In this document: piece after piece, positions 1-6,155 of the stretch | Position numbering within the stretch: the stretch's first letter is position 1 | Layout of the letters: every line of letters starts with the position of its first letter | Origin: Nitrospirota bacterium | Lineage (GTDB): Bacteria; Nitrospirota; UBA9217 | Assembly: GCA_035516965.1 (NCBI GenBank) | Contig: DATIZR010000072.1 | Location: 1-35,603, forward strand | DNA length: 35,603 nt | Direction: 5' to 3' | The notes under the pieces: generated by a model | Told to the model about the DNA's origin: nothing | The model's input: only the letters and a program-made list of their open reading frames with translations | The model's database searches: none | Program-made: the position numbers and the translations under genes

Positions 1-2
1 TA

Positions 3-854
3 AATAACGGGATAACGATTGTCTGTGAAGAATGTTCATATCCGCCGAACACACCAAGCCCGTTGGCTACTCTTAATAACTTTCAGATTGTTAATGGTGG
101 CCAAACAACACATGCTCTATTTGAAGCAGCGCAGGAAAATAAAGATAAAATAAAATCCGTACTCCTTCTTGTCAGAATATGCGAATCTAAGAAGGACTAC
201 CATATAACAGATAAGATTAGTGAAACTACAAATAGCCAAACGCCAGTTAGATCGCGCGATCTACACGCGAACGACCGGATACAACAAAAACTCGAAGAAC
301 AATTCAAGGCCATTGGCTACTATTATGAGCGCAAAAAGAATCAACACCAGTCGCAGGCTAAGGCGAAAAGGCTTGATGGCGAATTATTGGGACAGATTTG
401 CTTGGCTTACTATCACGATATGCCATCAGAAGCAAAGAATCAGAAGGCAATCGTATATGGCGATAAATACAATGATGTTTTCAAAGAAAACGAGATCAGT
501 GCTGTAAAGATGTTATTGCCATACAGACTTTTCCTGCCACTTGAGAAAATGAAAAAAGAAATCCAACGGAAGAAAAGAAACAAAGAAGCCATAAATGAAA
601 AAGAAGCGTTCATTTCACGCGCAATCTTTCATCTATTGAATGTCTGCAAGTTAATCGTTGAGAAGAAACACGTAAATATGGCCATAGACAAGAATATAGA
701 TAGGGTTCTTAAACAGGCCATTGCTATTGTCAATAAGGTAGTAGTAAAAGAAGCCAAGAAACGTGGCGAACTCTATACTCATGATAAGTTTTTCAAGGAA
801 ATTCAAACAAACAAAATAATCCGCGAGTTTGCTTTAAAACAGCTGGAAAAGTAG
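3..854 (+). CDS. AIPR family protein, C-terminal part (5' end outside window)
   Basis: The frame is open from the window edge and has no plausible start inside it, so the true N-terminus lies upstream. It begins with NNGITIVCEE and reaches FQIVNGGQTTHALFEA after about 30 residues; this pair of motifs is typical of the AIPR family (abortive infection phage resistance protein, PF10592). A conserved SETTNSQTPVRSRDL stretch follows, then a lysine-rich helical C-terminus. Family members usually have 500-700 residues, so about half is visible. The family is linked to phage defence and is often found beside restriction or abortive-infection genes; the biochemical activity is not established. The gene is visibly AT-rich compared with everything to the right of 3 kb, which suggests horizontal transfer. 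The family call is firm; whether the full gene is intact cannot be seen. Confidence 0.8.
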   Translation, partial: NNGITIVCEECSYPPNTPSPLATLNNFQIVNGGQTTHALFEAAQENKDKIKSVLLLVRICESKKDYHITDKISETTNSQTPVRSRDLHANDRIQQKLEEQFKAIGYYYERKKNQHQSQAKAKRLDGELLGQICLAYYHDMPSEAKNQKAIVYGDKYNDVFKENEISAVKMLLPYRLFLPLEKMKKEIQRKKRNKEAINEKEAFISRAIFHLLNVCKLIVEKKHVNMAIDKNIDRVLKQAIAIVNKVVVKEAKKRGELYTHDKFFKEIQTNKIIREFALKQLEK

Positions 855-945
855 ATCAGGATAGTAATAACCTGACTCGATAGCGACGCGTTGATACGAG
901 TATAGGCAAGATATTAATTTCAAAACCTTTGGACTGTTGATTTGC

Positions 946-1140
946 ATGGACATACTATACAAATACAGATCAGCAAATGAGTTTACCGAGAATATTTTAA
1001 AAAATAATTCTATTTGGCTTTCAAGGCCAGATAGCCTAAATGAGGGATCATCACTGGGGTCGGACCAAGCTAATTACTTGAAACTTGAAGTAATGAATAG
1101 AAAGACTGGTCGATTTTTAGCCTTAGAATGCTCTTTTTGA
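946..1140 (+). pseudogene. DUF2971 protein, truncated N-terminal remnant
   Basis: The first 35 residues from the ATG (MDILYKYRSANEFTENILKN, then NSIWLSRPDSLNEG) match the usual start of DUF2971 proteins, which open with an LYKYR motif and an I/L-W-F/L-S-x-P-x-x-F/L-N motif. After that the frame loses the family pattern and stops at 64 residues, whereas family members have 250-350. The break coincides with an inverted-repeat element beginning at 1059. DUF2971 proteins are often found in mobile and defence-associated islands; their function is unknown. AT-rich like the preceding AIPR gene, with which it probably shares an origin. A weak upstream site only; probably not translated usefully. Confidence 0.6.
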
Positions 1141-1292
1141 CAGGCAAAAGATAGCTTGAAGGAGAGAAGCGAGATGCGGATGCTGCTTCTTACAGGCCGC
1201 TTTTGGGGCAGGAAAAGAATGGTTTTAAGCGCAGAAAATATCTTCTTTTTGGAAGGATAGCATTTGAAAAGCAAAAGCTAGCGTGGTCCGAC
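1059..1292. mobile_element. 234-bp element with 14-bp terminal inverted repeats (MITE-like or REP-derived remnant)
   Basis: GTCGGACCAAGCTA at 1059-1072 is mirrored by TAGCGTGGTCCGAC at 1279-1292; 13 of 14 positions pair. The interior has no convincing coding frame on either strand and no recognisable transposase. The left end sits exactly where the DUF2971 remnant loses similarity. No clear target-site duplication is visible. It could be a miniature inverted-repeat element, or the outer ends of a decayed unit mobilised by a REP-associated (RAYT) transposase. Classification is inference from end structure alone. Confidence 0.45.
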
Positions 1293-1319
1293 ATGGAAAT
1301 TGATATCTTTGTAGAGATT

Positions 1320-3146
1320 TTATTCATCCTGTGAAAAAATTACCACCGTGTACGGCCCAATGCCGATTCCGCCGGAGCAGGGCAGCCCGTCGGCTCCTTC
1401 CGCACGGGTTACGACGTCAGTGGTGGGATGGTTGGCAAAATGGGGGTCATAATTGTAGGAGTCACTGTTAAAGCGGGTCTTCCACAACCCTGCTCGCGGA
1501 AAACCGATGACATAACCATCGCGATTTTGGTTCGTCATATTAACCACCACAATGGAGCTATCTTTTGGGCCCTGTTTGTCCGAACGATGGAAGGCGATGA
1601 CTTTGGCCTCATGGTCAACATGATAGATATGCATGGTTTGACCGCATAACCCCCGCGTTACGCCTGAGAGGTTGCGTCGCAGGGCAATCAGGTCCCGATA
1701 CATGCTGAGAATACCATTTTCCGCGGCAGTTCTAGACCAATCAATCGGGTCCTTATCCTGAAACCAGCGATCTTCAAGCAACTCCTGTCCTTGAAAAATC
1801 ATCGGAATGCCAGGCGAAGTAAGAACAAGCGCAGCTCCTAATGTGGAACGCTTCTTGGAAAACCAGCTGTCCACATTACCCGGCCATATCTCTTCCGGCA
1901 CGCGTGCCCGGCCATTCGCAACCTCGTCGTGCGACTCAGTATAAATGACCCGCCTGAAGACGTCCGGGTCGTAGCGGTGCTCGATAGCTTTGACGACCTC
2001 GCCTAGATCACGGTCTTTATCATCACGTACGATGACGGCCTGACGAACGGGGTGAACAAATTCGGCATCCCATTGCGCATTGAAGCCTAAGCCGCCCGCT
2101 CCCGCATCTTTAGTAACCCAGGGGTTATTCCTCATGCTCTCACCGATGCTGATCTTGCCCGGAAATTTTTTTTGGATTTCCCCATTGATCCACTGCATCA
2201 GGCTCCAGCCTTCGGGAATATCATTAGCCGGATTTCCTTCATTACCGTCAATGCTGCTGATATAGATTATCATGTCCCAACGCAGGCCGTCGACGTGATA
2301 TTCCTCGAACCACATGAGAGCGTTATCGCGTAAATACTGGCGCACTTCACTGCGGCCATAATCAGGTCGTGTATCGCCCCAGGGTGTTTTCGAGCGGTGA
2401 TCGTTGTAAAAGTAAATCCCACCCTTCTCATTTTCGCTCCAACCGTCAAACTGCCACAGATCAAGATTGTCCGGACCAAAGTGGTTGTAAACGACATCTA
2501 CGATGATGGCGATCCCTTGATCGTGGGCCGACTTGACAAATCGCTTAAAAGCATCCGGTCCGCCATAAATGCTTGCGATGGTAAAAGGATGTGACGGATT
2601 GTACCCCCACGAAAAATCGCCCGCAAATTCCTTGATCGGCATCACTTCGATAGCATTGATACCTAGTTCTTTAAGGTAAGGAAATTTTTCAATGGCACTT
2701 TCAAACGTCCCCATGTGTCCTTTCTCTTTAACGTGAAAGGTACCGACGTGCATTTCGTAAATGACAAGCTCATTTCCCGTGGGCATCTGGAAGGTATCAC
2801 CACCCCAATCGAAAGCTTGAGGCCCATAGATGATCCCGTTGCCCGTTGCGTTCGTCACCTTTCTGGCATAAGGATCAATGCGAGAGAGAGGAGGGAGCTT
2901 CCAATCAGCTGGCGTGTGAATCACATATCGGTACTCGTCTCCCATTTTTGCCTCTGGCACGTCAATAGACCAGTATCCGTTCTCCTCTCTGGCCAGAGAT
3001 GGAGAAGTTTCCTTCCAGCCATTGAAGGAACCGACCACGTAAACCCTTTCAGCATGCGGCGCCCATACCCGAAAGGTCACACTCCTTGCATGGGGAATGG
3101 CCCCCATGCCCGATTGTCTTAATATTGTGCGATCTTCTTCTGCCAT
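1320..3146 (-). CDS. GH13 alpha-amylase-family protein, glycogen-branching-enzyme-like
   Basis: A 608-residue protein. Residues 20-110 are an N-terminal CBM48/E-set domain (VTFRVWAPHAERVYVVGSFN). Residues 125-510 form the GH13 barrel with region I DVVYNH (about 217-222), the nucleophile Asp291 in VDGLRWD, the general acid Glu336 in SIGES and the transition-state Asp407 in ESHDEV; a beta-rich C-terminal domain follows. The HDEV form of the last motif is common in 1,4-alpha-glucan branching enzymes, but length and overall pattern also fit trehalohydrolase-like or uncharacterised GH13 members, so the exact reaction on alpha-glucans is left open. No signal peptide, so cytoplasmic. The start is the ATG after GGAGGGGAAA. 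Its base composition looks less GC-rich than the genes to its right. The GH15 gene 3 kb away suggests a shared role in glycogen or maltodextrin metabolism. Confidence 0.85.
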   Translation of the reverse strand: MAEEDRTILRQSGMGAIPHARSVTFRVWAPHAERVYVVGSFNGWKETSPSLAREENGYWSIDVPEAKMGDEYRYVIHTPADWKLPPLSRIDPYARKVTNATGNGIIYGPQAFDWGGDTFQMPTGNELVIYEMHVGTFHVKEKGHMGTFESAIEKFPYLKELGINAIEVMPIKEFAGDFSWGYNPSHPFTIASIYGGPDAFKRFVKSAHDQGIAIIVDVVYNHFGPDNLDLWQFDGWSENEKGGIYFYNDHRSKTPWGDTRPDYGRSEVRQYLRDNALMWFEEYHVDGLRWDMIIYISSIDGNEGNPANDIPEGWSLMQWINGEIQKKFPGKISIGESMRNNPWVTKDAGAGGLGFNAQWDAEFVHPVRQAVIVRDDKDRDLGEVVKAIEHRYDPDVFRRVIYTESHDEVANGRARVPEEIWPGNVDSWFSKKRSTLGAALVLTSPGIPMIFQGQELLEDRWFQDKDPIDWSRTAAENGILSMYRDLIALRRNLSGVTRGLCGQTMHIYHVDHEAKVIAFHRSDKQGPKDSSIVVVNMTNQNRDGYVIGFPRAGLWKTRFNSDSYNYDPHFANHPTTDVVTRAEGADGLPCSGGIGIGPYTVVIFSQDE

Positions 3147-3249
3147 TTTCCCCTCCAATGTTTAATCTTTCCTGTCGGACCGGGCGCACTGATTAAACAG
3201 AAAGGAATGTCTTGCCAGGTGATCAGTTCGTCAGCCTGGCTCAGTTGAA

Positions 3250-3345
3250 CTACGAGATCGCATCGCGAAAGACGGCCTTGCCTTCAGCCCGGGCTTTTCT
3301 GCGACCGTCTTCAGGTCTTCCCATGCCTCATCGCCGGCGGTCTTA
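3250..3345 (-). pseudogene. Broken duplicate of the neighbouring coiled-coil gene (C-terminal fragment)
   Basis: On the minus strand this stretch reads LKTAGDEAWEDLKTVAEK and then, after a one-base frame change, ARAEGKAVFRDAIS followed by a stop. This parallels LKTASDAAWEDLKKGAEK and AWADVKTAYHDASS at the C-terminus of the intact gene at 3712-4002. The similarity is also plain in the DNA (GGTCTTCCCATGCC is shared). Upstream of about 3345 it disappears. A tandem duplication followed by truncation and a frameshift explains it best. Confidence 0.7.
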
Positions 3346-3387
3346 AGATGAGAGAACTTGACCCTGAAGACCCGGGTCCCCCACGAA

Positions 3388-3537
3388 CTACAAGACTTTT
3401 TCCCCCCGGATGATCCTGACCAGCACCACGACGATTGCGATCACCAGCAAAACATGGATGAACCCACCCATCGTGTAATTGCTCACCAAGCCCAGCACCC
3501 ACAGAATCAGTAGTACCACGGCGATTGTCCACAACAT
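3388..3537 (-). CDS. Lmo0937-type small membrane protein (49 aa)
   Basis: A 49-residue peptide beginning MLWTIAVVLLILWVLGLVSN and ending RIIRGEKVL. It contains two hydrophobic segments (about residues 3-19 and 25-42) separated by a short NYTMGG turn. The pattern matches the small Lmo0937-family (DUF5670-like) membrane peptides found in many bacteria, whose function is unknown. A perfect AGGAGG lies 5 nt before the ATG, so translation is well supported despite the short length. It sits between the coiled-coil gene and its broken duplicate; similar peptides often occur near general-stress genes, so a stress role is possible but inferred. Confidence 0.85.
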   Translation of the reverse strand: MLWTIAVVLLILWVLGLVSNYTMGGFIHVLLVIAIVVVLVRIIRGEKVL

Positions 3538-3711
3538 ATGATCCTCCTTTTGGATTGCTCATGCCCGTTGCCCACGCGCTCATCGGTCCGGCAATCTATG
3601 CGTACCTGAACTCAATCACCCGATGGGCAACCGGTTCTTAGGCTTCTCAAACCCTTTGCGTCGTTGACGGGTTTGGTCACTAGGTCCTTCCGGCTGTTTT
3701 CCCGCCCCTGC

Positions 3712-4002
3712 TCATTTGAACCTCGAGCTCGCGTCGTGGTAGGCCGTCTTCACGTCAGCCCAGGCCTTCTCCGCGCCTTTCTTGAGGTCTTCCCATGCCG
3801 CATCGCTGGCGGTCTTCAACTCTTTCAGCTTCGCCTTGGCTTCATTCTGCTTGCTCTGCAAGACCTCGATGGTTTTGTAATACTCGATCTTCGCGTCGGC
3901 CTTGGCATTGTCCGCCTTGGCCTTGAGCAGGCCGATCTGTGCGCCCCATTCCTTCAACTGCGCATCAAGCTTTTCTTCGTATGCTTTTCTTTTGTCGTTC
4001 AT
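3712..4002 (-). CDS. Small coiled-coil protein (96 aa)
   Basis: A highly charged, Ala/Lys/Glu-rich protein with no signal peptide. Nearly the whole chain is predicted helical with a heptad pattern (EKLDAQLKEWGAQI, then LQSKQNEAKAKLKELK). The C-terminus carries a W-containing motif, SDAAWEDLKKGAEKAWADVK, resembling small stress-associated coiled-coil proteins that are widespread near CsbD-like and Lmo0937-like genes. The ATG was chosen over a GTG three codons upstream because AGGAGG lies 8 nt before it. A decayed partial copy lies downstream at 3250-3345. The function is unknown; the context next to a small membrane peptide is consistent with an envelope or osmotic stress role. Confidence 0.75.
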   Translation of the reverse strand: MNDKRKAYEEKLDAQLKEWGAQIGLLKAKADNAKADAKIEYYKTIEVLQSKQNEAKAKLKELKTASDAAWEDLKKGAEKAWADVKTAYHDASSRFK

Positions 4003-4144
4003 AGCAACCACCTCCTGAGTTTAATTTGGAAGTATTGACTCTTCTCTGCCTTTTTTCCCTTCTCGCGACCAGCAGCACGATGCCTGCAACAACGAGGACC
4101 ATGCCTGACTGAACAACCTCGCGACTTTGTTCCGTCCGATGACC

Positions 4145-5770
4145 TCAGAACTTCTGACTCTTGCTGAACAGCCCGGAGGCTCCGCTGGGTGCGGGCGGCA
4201 TCACCTCGACGATCTGCGGCCTGCTGCTCCCGTCATAACAGCGCACCGTAAAGTTGTGCTTGCCGGACTGGAACGGCCAGTCATAGCGCCAGAGCACCCA
4301 TGTCGTTTGCGACAGGGGAGTCCTGATCGCGGCCTCCTGCCAGGGGCCGTTATCAACCTGCACCTCGACCTTCGAGATCCCGCGGGCTCCCGCGTGGGCG
4401 ATCCCGCCGATGGGCACCAGTTTCCGCTGATCGGCGCTGATGATGGTCATATCAACGGCGATGGTGTCGATCACGGACGTTGCCTTCATCTTTGCGACCT
4501 TGTCCCAGCCGCGGACCACCCAGTAGCCCGGCTCCCAGTGGTCCATCGCCTCGATGGTCTCGATCCATTTGGGCTGCTTCATCCCGTGGAGGTCCGGCAT
4601 GTAGACGCGCAGCGGAAAGCCGTGGTCCTCATGCAGCGGCACACCGTCCCAGGCATAGGCCAGCATAACCCGTTCGTCGGCCATGACCGTTTCCAGTGCC
4701 AGGGTCTCAAAAAAGCCGTCGGCGGAGCTGATCTTCAGGTGCGTGGCGCCGGGCTTCAGGCCGAGGTCGAGCAGGAAGCTCTTCAGGCTGACGCCGGTCC
4801 AGCGCGTCGTGCCGATCAGGTCCCCGCCCACGGGGTTTGAGATGCAGGACAGCGTGACGAACTGGTGCATGGGTTCGTAGCGCCGGAGCTCGTCCAGGGT
4901 GAGGGACAGGGGCTTATCGACCAGTCCCTTGATCTTGAGCCGCCACATCATCCCGTCGATCTTCGGCGGAGTCGTGTTGATATCGATGCGGTAGTGCCGC
5001 TCCAGGGGAGTGTATTCGGGCCGCGTGCCGGGCGCGGGCTTGACCGCTGCGTTTGCGTTCGGCAGAGCGTGCGTTGAGGACCAGGGCATGAGGCTCTCCA
5101 TTTTCATCCGGCTGTGGCGCTCCGACAGGAGGCCCACCATCGCCCCGCTCACCGTGATGGTCGCCGTGAACCCGGCAAGACGGATGATGAATTGGCGCCG
5201 ACTGACCCGCTGAACGGAGGATTCAAGGTCCGAACCCTGTTCACCGGTAACGCTGAAACCGGCCAGCCTCAGGTAAGTCCAGCCGAGTGCCATCCCCCAT
5301 AAGGCAAAGACGAACAGGATCCAGAGCGCACTGACCACCGGCGGAGCCACGGCGGTCTTGCCGAGCGAGGCGCTGATGAGCACGGCGGGAATGGCCGCGA
5401 ACAACCCGACGAGGAGGCCCAACGGGTAACTTAACCGGCCGCGAAGAACGCGCAGCACGCCGAAGAGAACCGCACCGGCAACAACGCCGGTGACAAAGAG
5501 GCCGACGATCCCCATGGCCTGCTCCATGAGCTTGGCGACGACCGACGTGGGGCCCAGGGAGAGACCGCGGATGGCGGCCACCATGGCGCCGATGACGAAT
5601 TCAATGAACGCTCCCGGCAGGACGCGGGTCGTCCAGTCGAACACGTCAAAGGGGACGAAGGGCAGGTCCGCCAGCCGCCATCCCGCGTAAAAGACGGCGA
5701 TCAGCGCCGCGGTCACCAATGCCCCGACCAGCGATCCCATGAGAACTCCCGGCGTGCCACGCATTTTCAT
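4145..5770 (-). CDS. Membrane-anchored sulfite-oxidase-family molybdopterin oxidoreductase
   Basis: A 541-residue protein. Residues 1-170 hold about five hydrophobic helices. A twin-arginine-like motif (SRRQFI, Arg191-Arg192) then precedes a further hydrophobic stretch at 195-214. Residues 260-430 form the sulfite-oxidase-type molybdopterin domain; Cys309 in TLSCISNPVGGDLIG is the expected molybdenum ligand, and downstream LHEDHGFPLRVYMPDLHGMK is typical of the fold. Residues 435-525 resemble the Mo-co dimerisation (Ig-like) domain. The catalytic domain should face the periplasm. The substrate cannot be named: the family includes sulfite oxidases/dehydrogenases and the MsrP-type methionine sulfoxide reductases. 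No heme or cytochrome partner gene is adjacent. The start is supported by GAGG 8 nt upstream. It lies between the two glycoside hydrolases without an obvious functional tie. Confidence 0.88.
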   Translation of the reverse strand: MKMRGTPGVLMGSLVGALVTAALIAVFYAGWRLADLPFVPFDVFDWTTRVLPGAFIEFVIGAMVAAIRGLSLGPTSVVAKLMEQAMGIVGLFVTGVVAGAVLFGVLRVLRGRLSYPLGLLVGLFAAIPAVLISASLGKTAVAPPVVSALWILFVFALWGMALGWTYLRLAGFSVTGEQGSDLESSVQRVSRRQFIIRLAGFTATITVSGAMVGLLSERHSRMKMESLMPWSSTHALPNANAAVKPAPGTRPEYTPLERHYRIDINTTPPKIDGMMWRLKIKGLVDKPLSLTLDELRRYEPMHQFVTLSCISNPVGGDLIGTTRWTGVSLKSFLLDLGLKPGATHLKISSADGFFETLALETVMADERVMLAYAWDGVPLHEDHGFPLRVYMPDLHGMKQPKWIETIEAMDHWEPGYWVVRGWDKVAKMKATSVIDTIAVDMTIISADQRKLVPIGGIAHAGARGISKVEVQVDNGPWQEAAIRTPLSQTTWVLWRYDWPFQSGKHNFTVRCYDGSSRPQIVEVMPPAPSGASGLFSKSQKF

Positions 5771-5835
5771 GTTCTGTTCCTCTCTTTCTCGATGGATAGG
5801 GTTGTTATTATCAGTGTCATAATGATCTTGGACCC

Positions 5836-6100
5836 ATCTGCGTAAATCTTTATAATCTGCGGATAAAATTCTTTTAGAACCTATCTATCCGCAGATGTCG
5901 TACCCTGCTGTTGCCAAAACGCGGGCACAAGCAGATGGACGCAGAAAAAAATGAAAAGACTTCTGGGTTTAAAACGGCAAGCCGAATCTAACGACTCTGC
6001 TTCTCACATTCATTCAGAATCTATCTGCGTTAATCTGCCTGCACCCAGCGCTTACGAGCGGGACCGCGAGTGCAGGGCGCGTAATCTGCGGATAAAAAAT
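5836..6100. repeat. Dispersed ATCTGCG-type intergenic repeats, no gene
   Basis: This 386-bp gene-free interval is filled with fragments of one repeat type. ATCTGCGTAAATC followed by TAATCTGCGGATAAA occurs at 5836-5867. ATCTGCGTTAATCTGC at 6023-6038 and GTAATCTGCGGATAAA at 6081-6096 are two halves of a second copy separated by a palindromic insert. Partial inverted fragments (ATCCGCAGATG near 5888, GCAGATGGACGCAG near 5931) lie between. Such repeats are a known feature of some environmental genomes; function unknown. No credible coding frame. Confidence 0.7.
6038..6076 (+). repeat. 39-bp palindromic element, copy A, inserted in another repeat
   Basis: The ends CCTGCAC and GTGCAGG are perfect 7-bp inverted repeats, and an inner CGCT-TACG-AGCG hairpin lies between them. 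The element splits an ATCTGCGTTAATCTGC...GTAATCTGCGGATAAA repeat into halves. A second copy in the opposite orientation lies at 16581-16621, sharing the first 10 and last 11 bases plus an internal ACGAG. REP-like by structure. Confidence 0.65.
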
Positions 6101-6155
6101 ACGGTTTCTGACATCTTATGTAGCTCTTTCAACGGCACGTATCCCGAGCTGCGCG

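Noticed and set aside
3311-3583. Minus-strand frame of 90 codons overlapping the 49-aa membrane gene
   Set aside because: It lies in another frame of the well-supported Lmo0937-like gene and the broken duplicate; no ribosome site and no family pattern.
4020-4140. Short minus-strand membrane-like frame (MVLVVAGIVLLVARREKR) before the coiled-coil gene
   Set aside because: It has no ribosome site and runs into the coiled-coil gene's leader in another frame; at most a relic.
5836-6100. CRISPR-like array of ATCTGCG repeats
   Set aside because: Copies are few, irregularly spaced, in both orientations and without uniform spacers; no cas genes.
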